Shown here piece after piece: positions 55,890 through 64,000 of a stretch of DNA of 64,000 bases. The notes beneath the pieces are model-generated. The model saw only the letters and a list, made by a program, of their open reading frames with translations. It ran no database searches and had not been told where the DNA came from. The stretch spans positions 16,947 to 80,946 of the forward strand of contig NZ_JAOTBE010000010.1 of the NCBI RefSeq assembly GCF_026162645.1. The letters are read 5' to 3'. The first letter of the stretch is position 1. Each line of letters starts with the position of its first letter. The DNA is from Paracoccus rhizosphaerae. Lineage in GTDB: Bacteria > Pseudomonadota > Alphaproteobacteria > Rhodobacterales > Rhodobacteraceae. The translations under genes and the position numbers were made by a program.

Positions 55890-57479
55890 TCAAACCTCGA
55901 ATTGCAGCCGGCGGGCCTGCAAGAACTTGCCTGTGTTCTGAAGCGCGGCCAGCGCCTCGTCGCCGATCGGCTCGTCCAGGTACAGGATGGCGATGGCATC
56001 TGCCCCGTTCGCGGAGCGTCCCAGCGTGAAGTTCGCGATGTTCACGCCCAAGTTGCCAAGGGTCATCCCCAGGGCGCCGATCACACCCGGCACGTCCTTG
56101 TTGCGGGTATAGAGCATGTGGCTGCCGACTTCGGCATCGACGTTGATGCCGCGGATCTGGATGAAGCGCGGCTTGCCATCGCTGAAGACCGTGCCGGCGA
56201 TGGACCGTTCGCGGGTCGCGGTAACGCAGGTCAGCTTGATGTAGCCCTCGTAGACGCCGGCCTTGTCCTGGCGGGTCGTCGACACCTGCACGCCGCGCTC
56301 CTTGGCCATGACCGGGGCCGAGACCATGTTCACGTCCGGGTTCGTGGCCTTCATCACGCCCGCGATGACAGCGGCGTTGAGCGCGTTCAGGTTCATCTCG
56401 GACACCACGCCGTCGTAGAGGACGTTGATCGCCTTGATCGGCTCGTCGGTCATCTGGCCCACGAAGGCGCCCAGATGCGCGGCCAGCTTGATCCAGGGGC
56501 CCATGACGGCGGCCTCCTCGGCGGTGACCGACGGCATGTTCAGTGCGTTCTGCACCGCGCCCGTCAGCAGGTAATCCGACATCTGCTCGGCGACCTGCAG
56601 GGCCACGTTCTCCTGAGCTTCGGTCGTGGATGCGCCCAGGTGCGGCGTCACGACGACGTTCGGCAGGTTGAAGAGCGGGCTGTCCGTCGCCGGTTCGACC
56701 GCGAAGACGTCGAAGGCGGCGCCGGCCACGCGGCCATCCTTCAGCGCTTCGGCCAGCGCGTCCTCATCGACCAGACCTCCGCGCGCGCAGTTGATGATCC
56801 GCACGCCCTTCTTCAGCTTGGCAATGGCGTCGCGCGACAGGATGTTGCGGGTCTTTTCGGTCAGCGGCACATGGAAGGTGATGAAGTCGGCCTTCCCCAG
56901 CAGCTCATCCAACTCGACCTTAGTCACGCCCAGTTCCTTGGCGCGCTCCTCGGACAGGAAGGGGTCATAGGCCAGCACCTTCATGTGCAGCCCCAAAGCC
57001 CGGTCGATCACGATCGAGCCGATATTGCCCGCCCCGATCACCCCAAGGGTCTTGTTGAACAGCTCGACCCCCATGAAGCGGTTCTTCTCCCACTTGCCGG
57101 CATGGGTGCTGGCGCTGGCCTCGGGCAACTGCCGGGCGACCGCGAACATCATCGCAATGGCGTGTTCGGCCGTAGTGACACTGTTGCCGAAGGGCGTGTT
57201 CATCACGATGACGCCCTTCTTGCTGGCGGCCGGAATGTCCACGTTGTCGACGCCGATCCCGGCGCGGCCGATGACCTTCAGATTCGTGGCCTCGGCCAGC
57301 AGCTTCTCGGTCACCTTTGTCGCGGACCGGATCGCCAGCCCGTCATACTGCCCGATCACCTCGGCCAGCTTCTCCTTGTCCTTGCCCAGATCGGGCATGT
57401 AATCGACCTCGACCCCGCGGTCGCGGAAGATCTGAACGGCGGTTTCGGACAGCTTGTCCGAGACGAGAACCTTCGGCAT
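55890..57479 (-). CDS. serA: D-3-phosphoglycerate dehydrogenase
   Basis: A 529-residue type-1 SerA with substrate/NAD domains, an allosteric-binding domain and a C-terminal ACT domain. Signatures are KVIGRAGIGVDNVDI, the NAD loop LGVIGAGNIGS, catalytic Arg in INCARGGLVDE, the Glu (FAVEP) and the His in VVTPHLGAST. The ACT part begins near GINVDAEVGSHMLYTRNKDV. It opens serine synthesis by oxidising 3-phosphoglycerate. AAGG lies nine bases before the ATG. It follows serC across a repeat/hairpin. Confidence 0.97.
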   Translation of the reverse strand: MPKVLVSDKLSETAVQIFRDRGVEVDYMPDLGKDKEKLAEVIGQYDGLAIRSATKVTEKLLAEATNLKVIGRAGIGVDNVDIPAASKKGVIVMNTPFGNSVTTAEHAIAMMFAVARQLPEASASTHAGKWEKNRFMGVELFNKTLGVIGAGNIGSIVIDRALGLHMKVLAYDPFLSEERAKELGVTKVELDELLGKADFITFHVPLTEKTRNILSRDAIAKLKKGVRIINCARGGLVDEDALAEALKDGRVAGAAFDVFAVEPATDSPLFNLPNVVVTPHLGASTTEAQENVALQVAEQMSDYLLTGAVQNALNMPSVTAEEAAVMGPWIKLAAHLGAFVGQMTDEPIKAINVLYDGVVSEMNLNALNAAVIAGVMKATNPDVNMVSAPVMAKERGVQVSTTRQDKAGVYEGYIKLTCVTATRERSIAGTVFSDGKPRFIQIRGINVDAEVGSHMLYTRNKDVPGVIGALGMTLGNLGVNIANFTLGRSANGADAIAILYLDEPIGDEALAALQNTGKFLQARRLQFEV

Positions 57480-57530
57480 GTCATTCATCCTTGTGTGGGA
57501 ACGCCCGGGCATGGCCACGCTGGCATCCGG

Positions 57531-57587
57531 CTTCTTCTTTGGGAAAATACCCTGCGGGGGGTCCGGGGGGCGCAAAGCCCCCCGGCG
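57531..57587 (-). repeat. Intergenic GC hairpin repeat element between serC and serA
   Basis: A 9-bp perfect stem (CCGGGGGGC/GCCCCCCGG) with a GCAAA loop, next to an ATA-containing stretch (AAATACC) and a second G run. A diverged copy lies after serB. The element begins about nine bases after the serC stop and may also end or attenuate serC transcripts. Similar C/G-rich hairpins with an ATATTT flank are common between Rhodobacterales genes (from memory). Confidence 0.6.
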
Positions 57588-57593
57588 GTCAGG

Positions 57594-58739
<1,146 letters not shown>

Positions 58740-58800
58740 GTGACTAGCCTTCCAGCTAAAAGCCCCTCGTTGGGGAGGGGTGTCCCACTGACCGACGTAA
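58740..58800 (-). promoter_or_regulatory. Structured serC leader (candidate serC-motif RNA / attenuator)
   Basis: Reading on the minus strand, a 6-bp hairpin (CCCCTC/GAGGGG) is followed by CTTTTAGC, like a weak terminator. Then TAGC-TGGAAG-GCTA puts part of the serC ribosome-binding site in the loop of a second small hairpin. A 'serC' RNA motif is known upstream of serC in alphaproteobacteria. I cannot confirm a match to its covariance model. Confidence 0.5.
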
Positions 58801-58870
58801 GGCCACGCCTGCTCTGGCGCAAGAAAAATCTTTGGCCTACATCCCGAGGCAGCCGAAAAGGATGCGCCCC

Positions 58871-59749
58871 ATGTTCACCGTCTCGCTGATCGCCTCGCCC
58901 CATGCCGCCAATCTCGACAGCGAACTGCCTGGCGGACTGTCGGCGCAGTGGCAGGGCGGGTCGCCGCGCATCCTGGCCCCCGGCATCGCGGCCGAGTTCG
59001 ACATCCCCCAGGCACCCGCCGACGCAGACCGCGTCTGGTTCGACCTTCAGGTCATCGGCATCGACCTGGCGATCCAGCCGGCCGAGGGGCGGCGCAAGCG
59101 CATCCTGATCGCCGACATGGATTCGACCATGATCGACCAGGAATGCATTGACGAACTGGCGGATTTCGCAGGCGTGGGCGAACGCGTCGCCGACATCACA
59201 GCCCGTGCCATGAACGGCGATCTGAACTTCCACGAGGCGCTTGTCGAACGCGTTGGCCTGCTGGCAGGCCTGGACGAAGGCGTCATACCTACTGTCCTGC
59301 AGGACCGCATCACCCTAGCATCGGGCGGCGCGACGCTGGTTGCCACGATGCGCGCGCACGGCGCCTATGCCGCACTGGTCTCGGGCGGCTTCACTGCATT
59401 CACCGAGGCGGTCGCCGGCCGGCTGGGCTTCGACGAACACCGCGCCAACGCGCTGCTGATCGAGGCGGGCGTCCTGACCGGCCATGTCGCCCTTCCCGTC
59501 CTGGGCCGAGAGGCCAAGGTCGAGGCCTTGCAGCAGATCGCGGCCCGCCTCGGCACGACGCCGCAGAACGCGATCGCCGTGGGCGACGGCGCGAACGACC
59601 TCGACATGATCGGCCTCGCCGGCACGGGCGTCGCGCTGCACGCCAAGCCCGCTGTCGCCGCGCAGGCCCAGATCCGGATCAACCACGGCGACCTGACAGC
59701 GCTTCTCTACCTGCAAGGCTATTCTGCCCGGGACTTCGTCACCGTCTGA
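58871..59749 (+). CDS. serB: Phosphoserine phosphatase
   Basis: A 292-residue HAD-family phosphatase for the last step of serine synthesis. The nucleophile motif is [20 protein letters not shown], motif II is [10 protein letters not shown], and motif IV is [20 protein letters not shown]. An N-terminal ACT-like stretch of about 75 residues precedes it. The ATG was chosen with AAAAGG upstream. Codons before it (including a TTG) lack homology. Divergent from serC, so the three serine genes cluster. Confidence 0.95.
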   Translation: MFTVSLIASPHAANLDSELPGGLSAQWQGGSPRILAPGIAAEFDIPQAPADADRVWFDLQVIGIDLAIQPAEGRRKRILIADMDSTMIDQECIDELADFAGVGERVADITARAMNGDLNFHEALVERVGLLAGLDEGVIPTVLQDRITLASGGATLVATMRAHGAYAALVSGGFTAFTEAVAGRLGFDEHRANALLIEAGVLTGHVALPVLGREAKVEALQQIAARLGTTPQNAIAVGDGANDLDMIGLAGTGVALHAKPAVAAQAQIRINHGDLTALLYLQGYSARDFVTV

Positions 59750-59756
59750 CCGCCAT

Positions 59757-59790
59757 CGCTGCAGGCGGCAGCCGCCCGCCTCCTGCAGCG
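59757..59790 (+). terminator. Hairpin after serB
   Basis: A perfect 9-bp stem (CGCTGCAGG/CCTGCAGCG) encloses a further GGCGGC/GCCGCC pair. It starts eight bases after the serB stop. It has no T-tract, but the structure is strong enough to stall polymerase or protect the mRNA end. Confidence 0.6.
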
Positions 59791-59793
59791 GTC

Positions 59794-59834
59794 CGCAAAT
59801 ATCCCACGGGGGCGCGGGGGTGTGAAACCCCCGC
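59794..59834. repeat. Second, diverged copy of the GC hairpin repeat element
   Basis: CAAATATCCCACGGGGGC followed by a 7-bp stem (GCGGGGG/CCCCCGC) around a TGTGAAA loop. Order and spacing of the ATA block, G run and hairpin mirror the element between serC and serA, in the same orientation, 2.2 kb away. Confidence 0.5.
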
Positions 59835-59865
59835 AGCGACGGTGCCCTCCGACAGTATGGCCAGC

Positions 59866-60624
59866 ATGTTCGATCTGACTCTCGACCTGATCCCCCTGCT
59901 GATGGCGGCAGCCTTCGCCGCAGGCTTCGTCGATGCCATCGCCGGCGGCGGCGGCCTGATCACCCTGCCGGTGCTGATGCTGGCGGGCGTCCCGCCCGCG
60001 CAGGCCCTGGCCACCAACAAGGTCCAGGGCGTCTTCGGTGCCGGCACTGCCGCACTCAGCTACGCCGCGCGGGGCCTCGTGGATCTGCGCAGACAGTGGA
60101 GGTCGGCTCTCATTGCCGGGGCGGCGGGGGCCGCCGGTGCGACACTCGTCAGTGCGATCCCGACGGACGGGCTGCGGCTGATCCTTCCAGTGATCCTGAT
60201 CGGAATCGCCCTGTTCTTCGCGCTGAAGCCGGGGCTGAACGACCTCGACCGCACGCGACGGCTCTCGGCCGCGGTCTTCGCGATGACCGTGGTTCCCTTC
60301 ATCGGCTTCTATGATGGGCTGATCGGGCCGGGGGCGGGCGCGTTCTACATGATCGGCTTCGTGACCCTGGCGGGGTACGGCGTGCTGAAGGCCACCGCGC
60401 ACACCAAGCTTCTGAACTTCGCGTCGAACCTGGGCGGGCTGGGCGCCTTCGCGCTGGTCGGTCAGCCGCTGTGGCTTCTGGGCATCGCCATGGGCGTGGC
60501 CCAGATCGCCGGCGCCACGCTTGGCGCAAGGCTCGCCTCGCGGATCGGGGCCAGGCTGATCAAGCCGCTGCTGGTCGTGACCTCGACCGTCCTGGCGCTG
60601 CGGCTGATCTGGCAGATGGTCTGA
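59866..60624 (+). CDS. TSUP-family (TauE/SafE) membrane permease
   Basis: A 252-residue protein with about eight helices in two similar halves, each opening with the TSUP motif: GFVDAIAGGGGLITLPVLML in the first and IGFYDGLIGPGAGAFYM in the second. Family members export sulfite, sulfoacetate or other small anions. The substrate here is not set. GTG and ATG codons lie 24 and 9 bases further upstream with equally poor ribosome-binding sites, so the start is uncertain. It is downstream of serB but separated by a hairpin and a repeat. Confidence 0.88.
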   Translation: MFDLTLDLIPLLMAAAFAAGFVDAIAGGGGLITLPVLMLAGVPPAQALATNKVQGVFGAGTAALSYAARGLVDLRRQWRSALIAGAAGAAGATLVSAIPTDGLRLILPVILIGIALFFALKPGLNDLDRTRRLSAAVFAMTVVPFIGFYDGLIGPGAGAFYMIGFVTLAGYGVLKATAHTKLLNFASNLGGLGAFALVGQPLWLLGIAMGVAQIAGATLGARLASRIGARLIKPLLVVTSTVLALRLIWQMV

Positions 60625-60631
60625 CATGGTT

Positions 60632-60662
60632 GCCGGCGCCCGCTCTGCCAAGGGGCGCCGGC
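60632..60662 (+). terminator. Hairpin after the TSUP permease gene
   Basis: A perfect 10-bp stem (GCCGGCGCCC/GGGCGCCGGC) with an 11-base loop lies seven bases after the stop. No T-tract follows. Placement suggests termination or mRNA end protection. Confidence 0.65.
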
Positions 60663-60756
60663 CGGTCATGCTTGGGGCGCAGGCGCGGGGGTGGTCCTGC
60701 AGGGTGATGGAACCACAACATTGCGTCGTATTCGTGACGATTCGCGCCTGACCGGC

Positions 60757-61743
60757 TCAGCTTGGAAAGCCCGGCGATGTCCTCAGGCTGCCGGTGACCA
60801 TCCCCCGCCAGTTCCGGATCGGCCCGTTCAGATAGGCCTGCGCTACCGGATCGCCAGCCTCCAGCACACCCAGGTGGATCAGGATCGCAGTGATGGCGGC
60901 CTCGCTGGCGCGGGTGGCACCGTCGGTGATCTTCAGCGCGACGCCCAGGCCCTGCTGGGGCAGGATGGCCACGAAGACGGCCTCGGCCCCGGTCTTGACC
61001 GCCACCGCGCCGCCCATTGCGCGCATCAGCGCCGTGCAGGATCGACCCTCGCCCGCGACCAGTTCGGGATGCGCGCGCATCGCGTCCACCAGCCGCTGCA
61101 TCGCCTGGCCGCGCCGGTCCTGCCCTGGGTTGGCGAACCGCGCCATCGCCCGCGCCAGCCCCTCGAGCGAGCAGGCCCAGTTCGGGGCCGAGCATCCGTC
61201 GATGCCGAAGCCGGGGCTGGTCTCCTCTGTCACCTCCTCGAAGGCCGCCTTGACGGCCTGCTGGACGCGGTGATCGGGCGCCACGTATTCGGCGCCCCCC
61301 TTCAGGTGCCGGTTAAGCGTCAGAAAGCCGGCGTGCTTGCCCGAGCAGTTGTTGTGCAGCTGGCAGGGGCTTTCGTCCGAACATGTCAGGCGCTTGTTCT
61401 CGGCCGGGTCGCGGGGCATGTGGCTGCCGCAGCGAAGGTCGCTTTCGGCCATCCCCAGCCCCTGCAGCCAGCCGCCCACACCTTGCACGTGAAGCGCCGC
61501 GCCGGAATGGCTGGCGCAGGCCAATGCCAGCTGGCGGTCCGTCAAGCCGGCGGCGTCGGCCGCGCCGCTTTCGATCAGCGGCAGAGCCTGGATCATCTTG
61601 CACGAGGACCGCGGATAGATGACCTGTGACGGCTTCCCCCACGCCTCGACGACTCCATGTGCGTCGCAGATGATCGCGTGGCCCCGGTGCAGGCTTTCCC
61701 GCATGTCCCCCCGCCACAGTTCGATCATCTCGGCTGAACGCAT
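60757..61743 (-). CDS. L-asparaginase II (Rhizobium etli-type)
   Basis: A 328-residue enzyme of the Asparaginase_II family (AnsA-like of rhizobia), unrelated in fold to the E. coli asparaginases and related to serine-dependent amidases/beta-lactamases. Conserved motifs are PRSSCKMIQALPLIESGAAD, CASHSGAALHV, HNNCSGKHAGFL, FGIDGCSAPNWACSLEGLAR and a C-terminal ITDGATRASEAA. It makes aspartate and ammonia. The ATG has GGGAGA upstream. Codons upstream belong to the opposite-strand gene. Confidence 0.92.
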   Translation of the reverse strand: MRSAEMIELWRGDMRESLHRGHAIICDAHGVVEAWGKPSQVIYPRSSCKMIQALPLIESGAADAAGLTDRQLALACASHSGAALHVQGVGGWLQGLGMAESDLRCGSHMPRDPAENKRLTCSDESPCQLHNNCSGKHAGFLTLNRHLKGGAEYVAPDHRVQQAVKAAFEEVTEETSPGFGIDGCSAPNWACSLEGLARAMARFANPGQDRRGQAMQRLVDAMRAHPELVAGEGRSCTALMRAMGGAVAVKTGAEAVFVAILPQQGLGVALKITDGATRASEAAITAILIHLGVLEAGDPVAQAYLNGPIRNWRGMVTGSLRTSPGFPS

Positions 61744-61896
61744 GGAAAATTCTCCCTGACAATTGCGCGATTTTGCTCGCATGACCTTTTGCGGGCAGCG
61801 AATTTCGCTATTCTGGCGGCAGATGGTTGAAAAGACCACAGCAATCGGGGAACAACGCCGGGCAAAGCGGCGAAATGAATGGCAGGAGGCCAGAGC

Positions 61897-62418
61897 ATGA
61901 ATACCACTACGCTGCGCGGCATAGGCGCCAGCCTGGTCCTGATCGCCGGGCTGGGCACGGCGGTCGCGCAAGAGACCAGCAATGTCGTGGCGACCGAGGG
62001 TGACTGGACCGTCTTTGCGGCCGACAGCCCGCGGGAATGCTGGGCGGTGTCCCCGCCCAAGTCGACGATCAACACCCGCGACGGCCAGCCGACCGAGGTG
62101 GCGCGCGGCGACATCCGCCTGTATGTCGCCTATCGCCCCGGCCAGAACGGCGAAGTGTCGTTCACCGGCGGCTATCCCTTCGCGCCTGACAGCACGGTCG
62201 AGGTCGATGTCGGCGGCCGCAAGTTCAACCTGTTCACCGAGGGCGAGAGCGCCTGGACCGGCAGCCCGTCCGAGGATGAATCGCTGATCGGCGCGCTTCG
62301 GGCCGGATCCTCGGCCGTGGTGACCGGGCGTTCGTCGCGCGGCACGACGACGAAGGACACGTTCAGCCTGTCGGGCATCACCGCCGCGACCAACACCGCC
62401 AAGGAACGCTGCCAGTAA
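61897..62418 (+). CDS. IalB-family (invasion-associated locus B) periplasmic protein
   Basis: A 173-residue secreted protein with a signal peptide (MNTTTLRGIGASLVLIAGLG, cleavage near AVAQE). The mature part has the IalB pattern: a conserved W in GDWTVFAADSPRECWAVSPP, strand-rich repeats, LRAGSSAVVTGRSSRGTTT, and a C-terminal Cys two residues from the end (KERCQ) that probably pairs with the Cys after Glu in RECW. Function in free-living alphaproteobacteria is unknown. AGGAGG precedes the ATG. Confidence 0.82.
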   Translation: MNTTTLRGIGASLVLIAGLGTAVAQETSNVVATEGDWTVFAADSPRECWAVSPPKSTINTRDGQPTEVARGDIRLYVAYRPGQNGEVSFTGGYPFAPDSTVEVDVGGRKFNLFTEGESAWTGSPSEDESLIGALRAGSSAVVTGRSSRGTTTKDTFSLSGITAATNTAKERCQ

Positions 62419-62433
62419 CGGCACCGACGGACA

Positions 62434-62455
62434 CCGCCGGCCGGCTGTCCGGCGG
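62434..62455 (+). terminator. Hairpin after the IalB-family gene
   Basis: A 7-bp stem (CCGCCGG/CCGGCGG) with an 8-base loop followed by ATATTTC lies 16 bases after the stop. A second 6-bp stem (GGCCGG/CCGGCC) lies a few bases further on, just before rlmN. Either may terminate the transcript. Confidence 0.6.
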
Positions 62456-62541
62456 ATATTTCGACGCCAGGGACGTGGCCGGTTGAAAAGCCGGCCCGTT
62501 TCGCTTATTTGCGGGTCTTCGCTTACATTGCCGGTGACGAC

Positions 62542-63711
62542 ATGAACGCCCCGATCACGCAGGACGTGCTGACCATTCCCCGCAAGCTGCCCCAAGGCGG
62601 CCTGACGAACATCGTCGGGCTGACGAGGGAGCAGCTGCGCGACGCCCTGATCGCGGCCGGCACGCCCGAGAAGCAGGCCAAGATGCGGGTTGGCCAGGTC
62701 TGGCAGTGGATCTATCACTGGGGCGTGCGCGATTTCGCGCAGATGACCAATCTGGCCAAGGATTATCGCGCCCTGCTGGCCGACCGGTTCGAGATCGTCC
62801 TACCAGAGATCGTGACCCGGCAGGTCAGCAGCGACGGCACCCGCAAGTACCTGCTGAAGATTGCCGGCGGCCACGAGGTCGAGGCGGTCTATATTCCCGA
62901 GGAGGGCCGCGGGACGCTCTGCGTTAGCAGCCAGGTCGGCTGCACGCTGACCTGTTCGTTCTGCCATACCGGCACGCAGAAGCTGGTGCGCAACCTGACC
63001 GCCGGAGAGATCGTGGGCCAGCTGCTGGTCGCGCGCGACGATCTTGGCGAATGGCCGGTCCAGGGCGCGCCCAAGGACGAAACCCGCCTGATCAGCAACA
63101 TCGTCCTGATGGGCATGGGCGAGCCTCTCTACAACTTCGAGAACGTCCGCGACGCCATGAAGGTCGTGATGGACGGCGAGGGGCTCTCACTGTCGCGCCG
63201 CCGCATCACGCTGTCCACCAGCGGCGTCGTGCCCGAGATCGCCCGCACCGCCGAGGAGATCGGCTGCCTTTTGGCCGTCAGCTTCCACGCGACGACGGAC
63301 GAGACACGCGACAAGCTGGTGCCGATCAACAAGCGCTGGAACATCGAGACCCTACTGGAGGCGCTGCGCGACTATCCCCGGCTGTCCAACAGCGAGCGGA
63401 TCACCTTCGAATACGTGATGCTGGACGGCGTGAACGACAGCGACGACGACGCGCGCAGGCTGGTGCAGCTGATCCGCGGCATCCCGGCCAAGATCAACCT
63501 GATTCCGTTCAACGAATGGCCCGGCGCACCCTACAAGCGGTCCAGCAACAACCGCATCCGCGCATTCGCCGACATCATCTACAAGGCCGGCTATGCCAGC
63601 CCGATCCGCACGCCCAGGGGCGAGGATATCATGGCCGCCTGCGGTCAGTTGAAGTCGGCCACCGAACGCGGCCGCAAATCGCGTGCGCAGATCGCGGCCG
63701 AGGCAGGCTAG
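62542..63711 (+). CDS. rlmN: Dual-specificity 23S rRNA/tRNA adenine-C2 methyltransferase
   Basis: A 389-residue radical-SAM methyltransferase that methylates A2503 of 23S rRNA and A37 of some tRNAs. The cluster motif is [26 protein letters not shown] and [15 protein letters not shown] follow, and the methyl-carrying Cys is near the end ([12 protein letters not shown]). The ATG ([10 protein letters not shown]) matches the family; a TTG 11 codons earlier is unlikely. Its stop TAG lies in GCTAGA, where an IS481-family element begins. The C-terminus (AQIAAEAG) appears whole or nearly so. Confidence 0.96.
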   Translation: MNAPITQDVLTIPRKLPQGGLTNIVGLTREQLRDALIAAGTPEKQAKMRVGQVWQWIYHWGVRDFAQMTNLAKDYRALLADRFEIVLPEIVTRQVSSDGTRKYLLKIAGGHEVEAVYIPEEGRGTLCVSSQVGCTLTCSFCHTGTQKLVRNLTAGEIVGQLLVARDDLGEWPVQGAPKDETRLISNIVLMGMGEPLYNFENVRDAMKVVMDGEGLSLSRRRITLSTSGVVPEIARTAEEIGCLLAVSFHATTDETRDKLVPINKRWNIETLLEALRDYPRLSNSERITFEYVMLDGVNDSDDDARRLVQLIRGIPAKINLIPFNEWPGAPYKRSSNNRIRAFADIIYKAGYASPIRTPRGEDIMAACGQLKSATERGRKSRAQIAAEAG

Positions 63712-64000
63712 ATGTTCAGTCCCGGCATCTGGTGGATCGGGTTTAGGATGAATCTGTCGGGCTCGGATGTCCAGATCTTGCAGATGAATTCGTAAGGCGT
63801 GAGGGCCAGCCATGGTCCGCCATCGGTCCGAGGACCATGGCTGGCGAGGGTCTTGAGGCGGCGGGCGAAGTTATAGGCTGGCATGAAGTCCGCGAGATGG
63901 GTGCGGAGCTGATCGTGGCTATCGTAGTGGAAGCGTTTGACCGTGGCCTTGATCGTGCGGTTCATCCGCTCGACCTGCCCGTTTGTCGGGAAAACAGGCC
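63708..64000 (-). mobile_element. IS481-family transposase, C-terminal part of an insertion sequence (continues off the right edge)
   Basis: The visible 97 residues are the C-terminal end of an IS481-type DDE integrase. TNGQVERMNRTIK and VKRFHYDSHDQLRTHLADFM are typical, as are LTPYEFICKIWTSEPDRFIL and HQMPGLN. The IS end seems to start at TGTTCAG (base 63713), just after GCTAGA. The stop TAG comes from that CTAG. About 12 extra residues (within ASHGPRTDGGPWLA) split LKTL from LTPYEF and are encoded by a perfect palindrome. One residue also seems missing after RTIK. The element may therefore be inactive. The 5' part of the gene is not in view. Confidence 0.85.
63805..63845. repeat. 14-bp inverted repeat inserted in the IS481 transposase gene
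   Basis: GCCAGCCATGGTCC and GGACCATGGCTGGC are exact reverse complements around a 13-base centre. The 41 bases account for the in-frame extra residues in the transposase compared with the family pattern LKTL-x-x-LTPYE. It looks like a small palindromic element or a scar of another event. Confidence 0.85.

Noticed and set aside
62509..62541. TTG start extending rlmN by 11 residues
   Set aside because: The extension ([10 protein letters not shown]) is not part of the family, and the later ATG fits the usual N-terminus.

Overview
The window looks like chromosomal DNA of an alphaproteobacterium of the order Rhodobacterales, most probably Paracoccus or a close relative. The base composition is high in GC and genes are packed tightly, with many ATGA, GTGA and TGATG overlaps. 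The strongest taxonomic sign is the cytochrome bc1 operon. Its cytochrome c1 is about 450 residues long and carries a long Ala/Glu/Pro-rich acidic insert between the signal peptide and the haem domain, as in Paracoccus denitrificans. No rRNA, tRNA, CRISPR array or prophage was seen. The only mobile DNA is one end of an IS481-family element at the right edge.

Layout, left to right. 1-3616: a truncated glutathione S-transferase gene, then a MarR regulator with an EmrB-type exporter and an HlyD/EmrA adaptor, with a dyad operator candidate. 3589-7362: a ZIP-like membrane protein, a 28-residue membrane peptide, and a cyanide-insensitive-type bd oxidase (cioAB) with a DUF2474 mini-subunit. 7252-10860: a TAXI-TRAP transporter with a DUF1850 protein. 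10932-14349: thiBPQ thiamine uptake under a TPP riboswitch. 14412-18999: mutS, aroC and a PfkB sugar kinase. 19059-22370: petABC (bc1 complex) with a clear terminator. 22573-26700: radC, then dnaJ and dnaK with an RpoH-type promoter.

26763-38030 is a surface-glycan region. It holds an ABC-2 polysaccharide-export permease, cysQ (recycling of PAP, the by-product of sulfation), kdsB, galU, galE, two paralogous family-2-like glycosyltransferases, a GT14 'Branch' glycosyltransferase, a sulfotransferase with a second sulfotransferase-like half, and a phosphomannomutase/phosphoglucomutase. Together they suggest synthesis and export of a sulfated, possibly Kdo-linked, polysaccharide or glycolipid.

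38164-47687 is mostly housekeeping: an NTF2-like/GNAT/nitrilase operon, ArfB, a NUDIX hydrolase, a PiT phosphate permease, pncA-pncB for NAD salvage, trhO for tRNA hydroxylation, and a maeB malic enzyme. 47784-51937 is the Anbu locus: a proteasome-like Anbu peptidase, a transglutaminase-like protease, an alpha-E protein and a circularly permuted ATP-grasp ligase. I consider this the most interesting and least understood system in the window. 52111-64000 holds a thiolase, an STAS/HATPase partner-switch pair, hspQ, creA, a PPP phosphatase, the serine pathway (serA, serC, serB, with a structured serC leader), a TSUP permease, an asparaginase, an IalB-family protein, rlmN and the IS481 end. The IS joins rlmN exactly at its stop codon, inside a CTAG target.
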